Positions 34,669 to 43,386 of a stretch of DNA of 64,000 nucleotides are shown here, one piece after another. Where the stretch lies: NCBI GenBank assembly GCA_964641545.1, contig CAZXLT010000003.1:1-64000 (forward strand), written 5' to 3'. The stretch is from CAZXLT01 sp964641545. GTDB lineage: Bacteria; Patescibacteriota; Saccharimonadia; Saccharimonadales; AWTP1-31. The position numbers were made by a program, and so were the translations under genes. Under the pieces are notes generated by a model that worked only from the letters and a program-made list of their open reading frames with translations, was not told the origin of the DNA and made no database searches. The stretch's first letter is position 1. Every line of letters begins with the position of its first letter.

Positions 34669-37272
34669 ATGAAGAATGTGCGAAGACTCTATGACCAGTT
34701 CCAACCGCAGCATTATATTTTGAACCTAGCACCTGACCGTGATGCAATGAAGTTTAAAGGTACAGTTGTTATAAGTGGGCGAAAAGTCGGCCGGCCAAGC
34801 CAACGCATAACATTACACCAAAAGGATTTAGTGGTCACAAAGGTTCATCTTATACATCACACAAAGACAGGCGATAAAGAGGTGGTCGTGCACCGCACGA
34901 ACCCACATACCGCTTTTGATGAAATCCGTTTGCACAGCGAGCACATGATGTACCCGGGCAGCTATACCATTAGTCTTGAATTCAATGGCGTTATTACAAA
35001 AGCCATGAATGGCATGTATCCTTGTTACTTTACACACGAAGGTAAGGAAAAGATCTTAATTGGAACACAGTTTGAGAGCCACCACGCTCGTGAAGTTTTC
35101 CCATGTGTTGACGAACCAGAAGCTAAAGCAACATTTGATTTAACATTGACGACCCCAGTCGGTGAAGCTGTAGTTTCAAATACGCCTGTTAAATCACAGA
35201 AAGTTATTGACGATTCACTCGAAACTACGTTTGAACGAACGCCGCATATGAGTACTTACTTACTTGCATTCGTGTATGGTGAGATGGACTTTTTGGAAGC
35301 AAAAACAAAAGATGGAGTCGTCGTACGCACCTATGCAACGCCAGATAACGTTGTTCATACCAAGTTCGCCCTTGAAACAGCGGTGTCTGTACTCGAGTTT
35401 TATAACGACTATTTCGGTATAAAGTACCCGTTAGAAAAGTGCGATATGTTAGCCTTGCCTGATTTTGCCAGTGGAGCAATGGAAAACTGGGGGTGCATAA
35501 CCTACCGTGAACATGCAATGTTGGTTGACCCAGACAACACGAGCCTTGCAAGCAAACAGTTTGTAGCTTTAGTGGTCGCGCATGAGCTGGCTCACCAGTG
35601 GTTTGGTAATTTAGTGACAATGAAGTGGTGGACTGATCTTTGGCTGAACGAGGGATTTGCAAGTTGGATAGAGTATCTGGCTGTCGATAATTTGCACCCC
35701 AGTTGGAAAATGTGGACTCAGTTTGTAGTCGACGAACAGCAACAAGGACTTAAGCTTGACGCACTCGAGCACACCCACGCCATAGAAGTACCAATACATC
35801 ACCCGGATGAAATTAGAACGATTTTTGACGCTATTAGTTACAGTAAAGGCAGTAGTGCTATTCATATGCTTCATGAATATCTTGGCGCCAAAGCGTTTCA
35901 ACAAGGACTACGCTATTACCTGAAGAAGCACGCATACAAAAACACAGACACAGTTGATCTATGGCAAGCGCTAGAAGAAACTTCTGGCAAGCCAGTGACT
36001 GATTTTATGCATAAGTGGACAACACAAAGCGGGTTCCCATTGCTTACAGCGACTGTTGACGAGGACACTGTCTCGCTTTCCCAAGAGCGTTTTATGCTTA
36101 ATTCAAAGGCGAAGGTCAAACACACAACATGGCCAATTGCCCTACTATCACACGAAGACGTGTTGCCCGAAGTGTTGGATGAAAAAACTGCAAGCATTCA
36201 GCTAAAACAAACCTCACACCTTAAACTCAATCAGGGTCAGAGTGGTTTTTATCGGGTTAGCTATAACGCGACTCATCTTGAAGGCTTGGCTAGTCAAATC
36301 AAGCGTGGGCACCTCGAACCTCTGGATCGGCTTGGTATCTTGTCTGATGTATTTGAAGCTGCCAAAGCCGGGAAGAACGACACTGCTGAAGCACTACATT
36401 TACTCGCATCGTTTGAAAATGAGGACGATAACGCCGTCTGGGATGTAATTGCCACCAATCTTTCTAGCGTTCGTCACGTCATGAACAACGACGAAATCCG
36501 TGAGAATATGAAACATTTCGTGCGAAAGCTTGTCCATAGTCAACGAAAACGACTGGGATGGAAGCCTAAGCCACATGAGTCTCACTTTGATCGCTTACTG
36601 CGACCCACAATCCTGGGCATGGCAGCGCTTGCCGACGAAAAGGAAGTTGTCGAAAAAGCACTTCGCCTTTTTAAATCCATGCACGAACCGGACGATCTCG
36701 GTGTTGAGCTCAGAACTGCAAATATGCCAACAACCTTACGAAGTGGAGGTATTGACCCAGACATGAGAGGCGTGGTGTATGGCACGGCAGCCAGACACGG
36801 AGGCGCATTAACCTTTAATAAACTTGTTCAAATGCATAATGATTCAAAGTTTAGCGAAGAACGTCTCAACCTTTGTTCTGCTATTTGCGGTTTTGAAGAT
36901 CCTGAGCTTATCCAAAAAGCTTTGGAAATGATACGCAGTGACCACGTGCGCTTGCAAGATGTTGCGTATTGGTTGGTTTATAGTTTTGCCAACAGACATG
37001 CACGACAGGCGACATGGGAGTGGATGGTGAAAAACTGGAGATGGCTAGAAAAGAATCTTGGTAATGACTTGTCATTTTATCGTTTTCCCATATATGCAGG
37101 ACGGGCATTTAGTGATGCAAAATTTTTGCCAACATTTAGGAATTTTTTTGACAAGCATATGTCTCCAGCTTTTGAGCGAAGTATTAACCAAGGCATCGAG
37201 ACAATCGAGTGGCAGGCAGCCTGGCGAGAACGAGACGAAAAGCTTGTCCACGCTTTCTTTAAAAATCAGTAA
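34669..37272 (+). CDS. M1-family aminopeptidase (PepN-like)
   Basis: 867 aa zinc aminopeptidase that removes N-terminal residues from peptides. The exopeptidase motif GAMEN is at 269-273 and the zinc site HELAHQW...NE gives ligands His305, His309 and Glu328. The N-terminal beta saddle and C-terminal ERAP1-like helical domain complete the family layout. No signal peptide, so it is probably cytoplasmic and suited to using scavenged peptides. It overlaps the convergent yraN by 14 nt. Confidence 0.94.
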   Translation: MKNVRRLYDQFQPQHYILNLAPDRDAMKFKGTVVISGRKVGRPSQRITLHQKDLVVTKVHLIHHTKTGDKEVVVHRTNPHTAFDEIRLHSEHMMYPGSYTISLEFNGVITKAMNGMYPCYFTHEGKEKILIGTQFESHHAREVFPCVDEPEAKATFDLTLTTPVGEAVVSNTPVKSQKVIDDSLETTFERTPHMSTYLLAFVYGEMDFLEAKTKDGVVVRTYATPDNVVHTKFALETAVSVLEFYNDYFGIKYPLEKCDMLALPDFASGAMENWGCITYREHAMLVDPDNTSLASKQFVALVVAHELAHQWFGNLVTMKWWTDLWLNEGFASWIEYLAVDNLHPSWKMWTQFVVDEQQQGLKLDALEHTHAIEVPIHHPDEIRTIFDAISYSKGSSAIHMLHEYLGAKAFQQGLRYYLKKHAYKNTDTVDLWQALEETSGKPVTDFMHKWTTQSGFPLLTATVDEDTVSLSQERFMLNSKAKVKHTTWPIALLSHEDVLPEVLDEKTASIQLKQTSHLKLNQGQSGFYRVSYNATHLEGLASQIKRGHLEPLDRLGILSDVFEAAKAGKNDTAEALHLLASFENEDDNAVWDVIATNLSSVRHVMNNDEIRENMKHFVRKLVHSQRKRLGWKPKPHESHFDRLLRPTILGMAALADEKEVVEKALRLFKSMHEPDDLGVELRTANMPTTLRSGGIDPDMRGVVYGTAARHGGALTFNKLVQMHNDSKFSEERLNLCSAICGFEDPELIQKALEMIRSDHVRLQDVAYWLVYSFANRHARQATWEWMVKNWRWLEKNLGNDLSFYRFPIYAGRAFSDAKFLPTFRNFFDKHMSPAFERSINQGIETIEWQAAWRERDEKLVHAFFKNQ

Positions 37273-37591
37273 CTAACTCTCCTACACGAAAGTCGCTACC
37301 AGAAACCTCAACGGCAGCAAGTTGATAACCACCTTCCCAATTATGCTCATGTACCCATGTTTCCGCTGCGAGGGTCATCTGTTGAAGTTTTGAACGCGTG
37401 ATGTACTCTAGACCCGATCCTTGCGTGTCCGTCTTTCGATACTTTACTTCTACAAAATATATCTGATCACCGCGCCTCGCAACTATGTCTATCTCGCAGC
37501 GAGGAGTTTTCCAGTTCCGAGCCACAACACGCCAACCAAGACCGGAAAGGTGTTTTGCTACTTTATCTTCCGCTTCCTGTCCAGAATTCAT
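37259..37591 (-). CDS. YraN/UPF0102 family nuclease-like protein
   Basis: 110 aa from ATG 37591, chosen because it begins at the conserved GQEAEDKVAKHL and sits 4 nt after the rnhB stop. The core CEIDIVARRGDQIYFVEVKYR is the restriction-endonuclease-like E/D...D...ExK motif of the UPF0102 family. Its role is unproven, although the rnhB neighbourhood, common in many bacteria, suggests nucleic-acid processing. Confidence 0.88.
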   Translation of the reverse strand: MNSGQEAEDKVAKHLSGLGWRVVARNWKTPRCEIDIVARRGDQIYFVEVKYRKTDTQGSGLEYITRSKLQQMTLAAETWVHEHNWEGGYQLAAVEVSGSDFRVGELVTDF

Positions 37592-37595
37592 TACG

Positions 37596-38147
37596 CTACC
37601 GCACCAGGGCCTTAACTGGCTTGTAGCTTTTCCGATGAATCTCACACGGACCAAGAGCGCGAAGCGCTTCACGGTGAGCTGCCGTGCCATAGCCAACATG
37701 CTTAAAAAATCCATACCCAGGAAACTGAAGATCTTTTTGGGCCATGTAATGATCTCGTGCCACTTTCGCTACAATACTTGCTGCGCTCACCGCAGGTACA
37801 CTTTGGTCCGCACGAACCACTGCTCGAGAATTACGTAAACCCGAAAGAAAGTTATAAGACCCGTCAACTATGAGATCCTCGTATTGTTGTATGCCTTCCA
37901 CGGCGCGGTACATAGCCAGCCTAACAGCCTCCGTCAAGCCAAGCGTATCAATTTCTTTATTCGTTACCCAGCCAAGACTAACTGCGCGCGCTTTTTCCCA
38001 AATTTGACGACTCAAGTCTGCCCTTTTCTTCTTCGTTAACACTTTTGAGTCTGCTAAACCGGCAATGGACTCTTCCAGAATAACCGCTCCTGCAACAAGT
38101 GGACCAGCCCAAGAACCTCTGCCCGCTTCATCAACCCCGAGAATCAT
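37596..38147 (-). CDS. rnhB: Ribonuclease HII
   Basis: 183 aa endonuclease that removes ribonucleotides from DNA and RNA from hybrids. The N-terminal LGVDEAGRGSWAGPL (catalytic Asp and Glu), the DGSYNF strand and AASIVAKVARD are diagnostic of RNase HII. A TATTAT box 6 nt before the ATG fits a leaderless start. It follows the rplS terminator and is coupled to yraN. Confidence 0.95.
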   Translation of the reverse strand: MILGVDEAGRGSWAGPLVAGAVILEESIAGLADSKVLTKKKRADLSRQIWEKARAVSLGWVTNKEIDTLGLTEAVRLAMYRAVEGIQQYEDLIVDGSYNFLSGLRNSRAVVRADQSVPAVSAASIVAKVARDHYMAQKDLQFPGYGFFKHVGYGTAAHREALRALGPCEIHRKSYKPVKALVR

Positions 38148-38161
38148 GCTGTAATAATAAC

Positions 38162-38187
38162 AAAAATCACCTCATCTCAGGTGATTT
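38162..38187 (-). terminator. Intrinsic terminator after rplS
   Basis: Minus-strand stem AAATCACCT/AGGTGATTT (38164-38187, 6-nt loop) running into a short T-run. It separates rplS from the rnhB promoter. Confidence 0.7.
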
Positions 38188-38208
38188 AAGTTGTAATTTC
38201 AGATTGAA

Positions 38209-38736
38209 TTATTTTGCAGGTTCGTCGTGCTGTGCAAGCGCAGCTTCAACTTTTGCGTCGTTCTTAGCCTCTTCTTCGGCTTTCTTTGCAGCTTCTGCTT
38301 CGTGCTGCTTTGCGGCGGCTTCTTTAGCTTCTTTCTCGGCAGCTTCAGCGGCTTCGTCTGGCGGTAATTCGTTAACAGCCTTCTTGTTAAACTCTACTCC
38401 GCTCAATCGTGCTGATTTACCGGTACGTTCTCGCATGTACGTGAGGTAGTTTCGGCGCACCTTACTACGTTTTGTGACTTCAATTTTAGTAACAAGCGGT
38501 GAGTGCAGGAGGTATGTCTTTTCTACTCCGATACCGCTAGCGATTCTGCGTACTGTGACTGTAGCAGTTAGGCTTTGTTTACGGCTAACACGAATAACAA
38601 TGCCCTCAAACACCTGGATACGGCTTTTATTACCTTCCTGAATTTTTTGGTGAACACGAACTGTATCACCTGGCATAACGTCAACTACCGCGTGCTTTTT
38701 GTACTTGGCTTCAATTTTCTGAACAATAGATTGCAT
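38209..38736 (-). CDS. rplS: 50S ribosomal protein L19 (bL19) with long C-terminal tail
   Basis: 175 aa; the first 115 residues are a normal bL19 (PGDTVRVHQKIQEGNKSRIQ, FEGIVIRVSR, YLLHSPLVTKIEV, RAKL-like block RRNYLTYMR). Residues from about 116 onward are an Ala/Glu/Lys-rich helical tail (AAEAAEKEAKEAAAKQ and more) that typical L19 lacks. ATG 38736 was chosen over a TTG two codons upstream since AAGG is 9 nt before it. TATACT at 38774-38779 gives a short leader. L19 lies at the 30S-50S interface. Confidence 0.95.
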   Translation of the reverse strand: MQSIVQKIEAKYKKHAVVDVMPGDTVRVHQKIQEGNKSRIQVFEGIVIRVSRKQSLTATVTVRRIASGIGVEKTYLLHSPLVTKIEVTKRSKVRRNYLTYMRERTGKSARLSGVEFNKKAVNELPPDEAAEAAEKEAKEAAAKQHEAEAAKKAEEEAKNDAKVEAALAQHDEPAK

Positions 38737-38773
38737 AATCAATAAACCTTACACTATTTTTGGCTTGAATTCA

Positions 38774-38779
38774 AGTATA
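38774..38779 (-). promoter_or_regulatory. -10 box of rplS
   Basis: TATACT about 37 nt before the rplS ATG. The -35 is unclear. Confidence 0.4.
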
Positions 38780-38823
38780 TCACATCTGTTGTGAGAATGA
38801 AATATACTCGCAGCTCGAAAAGC

Positions 38824-38829
38824 TATATT
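38824..38829 (+). promoter_or_regulatory. Leaderless-type -10 box of the malic enzyme gene
   Basis: TATATT with 8 nt to the ATG at 38838. Confidence 0.45.
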
Positions 38830-38837
38830 ATGTCACT

Positions 38838-39971
38838 ATGGATTACGCTAAATTAGCTTTGCAACAACACAAAGAACTACACGGTAAAATTGCAATTTCC
38901 TTGAAAGATAACCTTGATTCCAAAGATAAACTCAGCATTCACTACACGCCAGGTGTTGGTGCAGTTAGCAGTTACGTCGCCAAACATCCTGAGAAAACGC
39001 GTGAGTACACATGGCTCAACAATAACGTTGCAGTAATAAGTGATGGCTCTGCTGTTTTGGGCCTGGGTAATATTGGACCAAACGGGGCATTACCGGTTAT
39101 GGAAGGCAAGGCAATGTTATTCAAACACTTTGCTCATGTTGACGCCGTACCAATAGTGCTGAACGTCCATACAGCCGATGAAATCGTCAACGCAGTTACC
39201 GCCATAGCACCGAGCTTCGGTGGCATCAATCTTGAAGACATTGCGGCACCAATATGCTTTGAGGTAGAAGAGCGACTCAAAAAACAACTATCCATTCCCG
39301 TGTTTCATGACGACCAGCATGGCACGGCAATTGTAGTATTAGCAGCGCTTATTAACGCCATGAAAATTACAGGAAAAACTTTATCAGATTGTCGTATTGT
39401 ATGCGTTGGAGCCGGTGCTGCAGGCGTAGCAATAATGAAGCTACTGAGTCATTATTCCAGCCCAAGTATACTTGCTGTTGACAGCAGAGGTATCATCAGT
39501 GCACATCGCACAGATCTAAATGAAGAAAAACGAAAACTGCTCGAGTTTACCAACAAAAAGAATGTTTCAGGCGACCTAAACATCGCGTTACAAGGTGCTG
39601 ATGTATTCATTGGCGTATCTAAAGCTGGATTATTATCTATAGAGATGGTGAAAACAATGGCAAAAGACCCAATCATCTTTGCTATGGCAAACCCAATACC
39701 TGAAATTATGCCAGAAGAAGCAAAAGAAGCAGGTGTTGCTGTCATGGCAACTGGCAGAAGCGACTTTCCCAATCAAGTCAACAACGCATTGGCGTTTCCA
39801 GGAATATTTCGAGGTGCCCTAGACAATAACGTGACAAAAATTACAGATGCCCACAAAGTAGCAGTTGCCAAAATAATTGCCGACCTCGTTGACCATCCAT
39901 CGCCCGAGAATATTATTCCCAGCGTGCTAGACGAACGGCTCGTCCCAACTATTGCAAAAACTATTGTTTAG
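38838..39971 (+). CDS. Malic enzyme (malate dehydrogenase, oxaloacetate-decarboxylating)
   Basis: 377 aa, the short bacterial form. It converts malate to pyruvate with NAD(P) reduction. The catalytic Tyr36 is in SIHYTPGVG and Lys91 in MEGKAMLFKHFA; FHDDQHGTA and the Rossmann GAGAAGVAIMKLL follow. In a reduced metabolism it could supply pyruvate or NAD(P)H. NAD versus NADP preference cannot be set by eye. It is a single gene, convergent with the PilB-like gene. Confidence 0.93.
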   Translation: MDYAKLALQQHKELHGKIAISLKDNLDSKDKLSIHYTPGVGAVSSYVAKHPEKTREYTWLNNNVAVISDGSAVLGLGNIGPNGALPVMEGKAMLFKHFAHVDAVPIVLNVHTADEIVNAVTAIAPSFGGINLEDIAAPICFEVEERLKKQLSIPVFHDDQHGTAIVVLAALINAMKITGKTLSDCRIVCVGAGAAGVAIMKLLSHYSSPSILAVDSRGIISAHRTDLNEEKRKLLEFTNKKNVSGDLNIALQGADVFIGVSKAGLLSIEMVKTMAKDPIIFAMANPIPEIMPEEAKEAGVAVMATGRSDFPNQVNNALAFPGIFRGALDNNVTKITDAHKVAVAKIIADLVDHPSPENIIPSVLDERLVPTIAKTIV

Positions 39972-39980
39972 TCCCGATAT

Positions 39981-41585
39981 TTAGCCAAGAACTCGGAAGA
40001 CTTCTTCTACGGTGGTTTGTCCACTAATTAGTTTGAAGAGTGCGTTGTGAAGCATTGTCAGCATGCCGCCTTCTATCGCTGCTTGTTCAATATGTTGCGT
40101 ACTAACATCTGTTCGTTTTTCTTGCATCATTGAGCGCAATCTATCAGTCATGACCAGTTGTTCTCTCAAAGCCAATTGTCCTTTGTAGCCAAAAGGATTT
40201 TCTTCTGACTTACCAGGTTTGTATAGCTGAAGACCAGTGAGGTTTGGTTTTTGTACACTAGCAGGCAGAGAGTCGACTATTTTTTGCAATCGACTCAGGA
40301 TTGCTGGGTCAGGTGCGTAGGGTATCTTGGTGGCATCATCAAGGCGCCGCACTAAGCGCTGTGCCATAACCAGGCGTATTGCTGACACAAACAGTGGGTT
40401 TTCTCCTATGACATCCATCATACGTGTAAGCGCCGCAGACGCAGAACTCGCGTGAAAGGTTGATAGCACTAAATGACCTGTTAATGAGGCTTGCATAGCT
40501 GTTTTTGCAGTATCCATGTCTCGTATTTCTCCAAGCATCACAATGTCAGGGTCAAGGCGAAGTACCGCACGCAGCTTTTCAGCAAACTTTGCTTGCTCGC
40601 TATTTTTGGAGGTGACCGAAACCTGTGTTATCCCACTAAACTGATACTCTACAGGATCTTCAATTGTGATTATTTTTCGTTCATCATTATTAAGAGAGTT
40701 GAGGACGGAGTACAGTGTCGTTGTTTTACCTGAGCCGGTCGGTCCAACTGCTAGTACAAGCCCGCTTGGTTTTTGAATAATTCCTTCAAGAACCGCTCGT
40801 TCGGCGGCAGACAGACCAAGTCGATCCAGGTTGTACATTTTGCTTTCCATATTAAATAAGCGCATAACAATGTCCATGCCATTAATAGCGGGTACGGTTT
40901 CTACGCGTAGGTTTACATCAACCATTTCCCCGTCAGCCATCTTAATCTTTTGTGCGATATGACCTTGCTGAGCCTCATCGGCGCTTGTTGAGACGTTTGC
41001 AGCGCTAGCAATGGCTGAGATAAGCATCCTGCTTCGTTCACGACTAATTTGTGCGACTGGGTGTAGTACGCCATCTATACGAAAGCGAATTCTTACAAAG
41101 TTAGGTTGATTTTCAACATGAATGTCCGAGGCGCTTAACTTGTGTGCTTGCTGGGTTAAGTAGGCAAGCATATCATCAGCTCGAACCTGGTCTAGTGTCG
41201 CTGAAACTTTTTGAATCAACGATTCTTGATCTGCAGCACCAATTGTGATGTCTTGGTAAATAATTTTTTTTGGTGGATCATACAAAGCCATATACTCTCG
41301 GAAACCCGCGTCTGAGACCAAACTAAAGTCTACTTTTTGATCAAGAAACTGCTGTTTTAACTGGCGTAGGGTCTGTTGAGATGTGGTATTAGTAATGCCA
41401 AAGTTAATTGCGTGTTCTGCGTAATACAGTGGAATAACACGCTTAGAGTACATCTCCTGGGTCGGAATGAGGTCTTTATACAGTGTTTTATCGCCTGGTT
41501 GGGATGTGTCAGTATAATCAAGACCAAGAATCCGAGCACGTCGCTGGGTTGATTGTTCTTCGTCGGCACGAGCGTTTTGACTCAT
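39981..41585 (-). CDS. Type IV pilus assembly ATPase (PilB/GspE-like)
   Basis: 534 aa secretion ATPase. An N-terminal domain with MYSKRVIPLYY-like strands is followed by the RecA-like motor with Walker A GPTGSGKT near residue 280, the Asp box, Walker B (MLGEIRD) and the His box (TGHLVLSTFHA). It powers pilus extension at the cytoplasmic membrane. The tetracysteine metal motif seen in many PilB proteins is missing from the C-terminal region. No other pilus genes are in the window. TATACT is 6 nt before the ATG. Confidence 0.93.
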   Translation of the reverse strand: MSQNARADEEQSTQRRARILGLDYTDTSQPGDKTLYKDLIPTQEMYSKRVIPLYYAEHAINFGITNTTSQQTLRQLKQQFLDQKVDFSLVSDAGFREYMALYDPPKKIIYQDITIGAADQESLIQKVSATLDQVRADDMLAYLTQQAHKLSASDIHVENQPNFVRIRFRIDGVLHPVAQISRERSRMLISAIASAANVSTSADEAQQGHIAQKIKMADGEMVDVNLRVETVPAINGMDIVMRLFNMESKMYNLDRLGLSAAERAVLEGIIQKPSGLVLAVGPTGSGKTTTLYSVLNSLNNDERKIITIEDPVEYQFSGITQVSVTSKNSEQAKFAEKLRAVLRLDPDIVMLGEIRDMDTAKTAMQASLTGHLVLSTFHASSASAALTRMMDVIGENPLFVSAIRLVMAQRLVRRLDDATKIPYAPDPAILSRLQKIVDSLPASVQKPNLTGLQLYKPGKSEENPFGYKGQLALREQLVMTDRLRSMMQEKRTDVSTQHIEQAAIEGGMLTMLHNALFKLISGQTTVEEVFRVLG

Positions 41586-41591
41586 GCATAT

Positions 41592-41597
41592 AGTATA
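41592..41597 (-). promoter_or_regulatory. Leaderless-type -10 box of the PilB-like gene
   Basis: TATACT with 6 nt to the ATG at 41585. Confidence 0.5.
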
Positions 41598-41628
41598 AAT
41601 GCTTGTGCTTTTTTATGCACGACTGGAT

Positions 41629-41634
41629 TACAAT
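41629..41634 (+). promoter_or_regulatory. Leaderless-type -10 box of the SpoU methyltransferase gene
   Basis: TACAAT with 6 nt to the ATG at 41641. Confidence 0.45.
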
Positions 41635-41640
41635 GCAGAT

Positions 41641-42135
41641 ATGCGAAAAATAGTTATTATTGCACACGACATAAGAAGTGCCCACAATGTAGGCGCGCTT
41701 TTACGAACAGCAGACTGTATGGGAGTCTCGGCAATCTATTTTACGGGGTATACTCCTTTTCCGAGAGTGTCTAATGACCCACGTCTCCCACACCAAATCC
41801 AAAATACTACAGCAAAGATTGCCAAAACTGCTCTGGGCGCAGAGCGTACAGTAAACTTGTGTGTTGAAGATGATGTTAACGCTCTTATACGTAAACTAAA
41901 AAAACGGTATCAGCTCATTGCACTCGAACAGCACAAAAACAGTAAAAAACTGCCTGACTTTAGTACTAATAAAGATGTCGCACTATTACTCGGGCGCGAA
42001 GTCGAAGGAATAGATGAAAAACTACTTTCTTCTTGCGATGATGTAGTTGAAATTCCAATATTAGGTAGTAAGGAGTCCCTTAACGTCACGCAAGCTGCGG
42101 CAATTGCGTTGTATCATTTCAGATTTGTTATATAG
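41641..42135 (+). CDS. TrmH/SpoU-family RNA 2'-O-methyltransferase
   Basis: 164 aa, the minimal SPOUT fold. The N-terminal DIRSAHNVGALLRTADCMG, central LLLGREVEGI and C-terminal IPILGSKESLNVTQAAAIALY match SpoU motifs 1-3 (trefoil-knot SAM site). It methylates ribose 2'-OH in tRNA or rRNA; the target cannot be read from the sequence. ATG 41641 was chosen because it starts at the conserved strand and has TACAAT 6 nt upstream; the codons before it read into the promoter. Confidence 0.9.
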   Translation: MRKIVIIAHDIRSAHNVGALLRTADCMGVSAIYFTGYTPFPRVSNDPRLPHQIQNTTAKIAKTALGAERTVNLCVEDDVNALIRKLKKRYQLIALEQHKNSKKLPDFSTNKDVALLLGREVEGIDEKLLSSCDDVVEIPILGSKESLNVTQAAAIALYHFRFVI

Positions 42136-42161
42136 CATTAGCGTTTCATTCTCGCATGAGT

Positions 42162-42167
42162 TAGAAT
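42162..42167 (+). promoter_or_regulatory. Leaderless-type -10 box of the CAP-domain gene
   Basis: TAGAAT with 8 nt to the ATG at 42176. Confidence 0.45.
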
Positions 42168-42175
42168 TGGATCAT

Positions 42176-43375
42176 ATGCCAACGGTCTCGCGCAACAGGC
42201 ACCACACAAAACGACATGGCCAACATCAAAAAAGAAGCAGCCACTTTCTAAAAGTTTATCTCCCTTACGTTCCTCTGACTGTTTTTCTTGTGACAGGATT
42301 ACTAATTAGTTTTTTGTGGAAGCCAACTGGAAACAAGGGCGTTTTAGCTTATTCTGTAGAAATGAGTGGCGGAGCTCTTTTAACCGCAACCAATCAACAA
42401 CGAGCACAGAATGGAGCCGGAAGTTTGACATTAAATGAAAAGCTATCTGCAGCTGCTCAAGCAAAAGCCAACGATATGGCTGCCAGAAACTACTGGTCAC
42501 ATAATACTCCTGAGGGAAACCCTCCATGGATTTTTATTTCAAATGCAGGCTATAGCTATAGTCGTGCTGGCGAGAACCTGGCATACGGCTTTGCTACAAG
42601 CAGCGAAACGATCAACACAGGCTGGATGAATAGTACCTCACACCGCGAAAATATGCTTAACAAAGATTATACTGAAGTGGGATTTGGATACACCAATGCT
42701 TCAAATTATAACAATAATGGTGAGCAAACAATTGTCGTAGCCATGTATGCAACACCGCTCAGCGCGCCTACTCCAGCTCCAGCACCTGCTGTAGCAAAAA
42801 CGACGCCGAAACAAACAACAGTTACCACGACTCCAGAAGCACCAAAAACGACACGCGATGTTGAGGTGACGGTTCTTGATGAAAACAATAAACCAGTACG
42901 AGGCATCAAGGTTACTCTTCATTCCGCACCACGCGAGGCGGTGACCGATAACGATGGGGTTGCACTGTTCAAAGATGTAGAACAAGGGGAACATACTGCA
43001 ACCGCAGAGATAGATGGTGCAAAACGAGAACAAACACTCACCGTTTCAAGCGACACCCAGAAAGTGAGCATAGAACTTCCAGCGCCAAAGCTTAGCTCAA
43101 ATTCTACTTCGTCTACCGCAACACCAGTGGAGCCCAAAAAAATAAGCCGTCTCGAAGTAATAACTAAAGGAGCTATACCTTGGCTTGCAAGCATAATGAG
43201 TGCCCTTGCCTTATTGAGCGGCGCATATTTGCTTGGCAAACATAGCCGTTCCTTGCACCGGCTAATCGTTCGTGGAGAGCGTTATGTGCTGCAACACAGT
43301 ATTTTGGATGTTACAATTCTTAGTTTTCTTTGGTTGTGTTTTGTAGTGAGTCGTACGGCAGGCGTAATTTTGTAA
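42176..43375 (+). CDS. CAP/SCP-domain envelope protein with Ig-like module
   Basis: 399 aa. A basic N-terminus precedes a membrane segment (about 28-46). The CAP domain (about 62-190) has the family sequence TNQQRAQNGAGSLTLNEKLS, SHNTPEGNPPW, AGENLAYGF and SHRENMLN. A Pro/Thr/Ala linker follows, then a CarboxypepD-reg/Ig-like domain (VTVLDENNKPVRGIKVTL), and two C-terminal membrane segments. Extracellular placement tethered at both ends is inferred. CAP proteins of the YkwD type are common but functionally unclear. ATG 42176 was chosen from its -10 spacing. Confidence 0.88.
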   Translation: MPTVSRNRHHTKRHGQHQKRSSHFLKVYLPYVPLTVFLVTGLLISFLWKPTGNKGVLAYSVEMSGGALLTATNQQRAQNGAGSLTLNEKLSAAAQAKANDMAARNYWSHNTPEGNPPWIFISNAGYSYSRAGENLAYGFATSSETINTGWMNSTSHRENMLNKDYTEVGFGYTNASNYNNNGEQTIVVAMYATPLSAPTPAPAPAVAKTTPKQTTVTTTPEAPKTTRDVEVTVLDENNKPVRGIKVTLHSAPREAVTDNDGVALFKDVEQGEHTATAEIDGAKREQTLTVSSDTQKVSIELPAPKLSSNSTSSTATPVEPKKISRLEVITKGAIPWLASIMSALALLSGAYLLGKHSRSLHRLIVRGERYVLQHSILDVTILSFLWLCFVVSRTAGVIL

Positions 43376-43386
43376 CTGAGTCAGTA

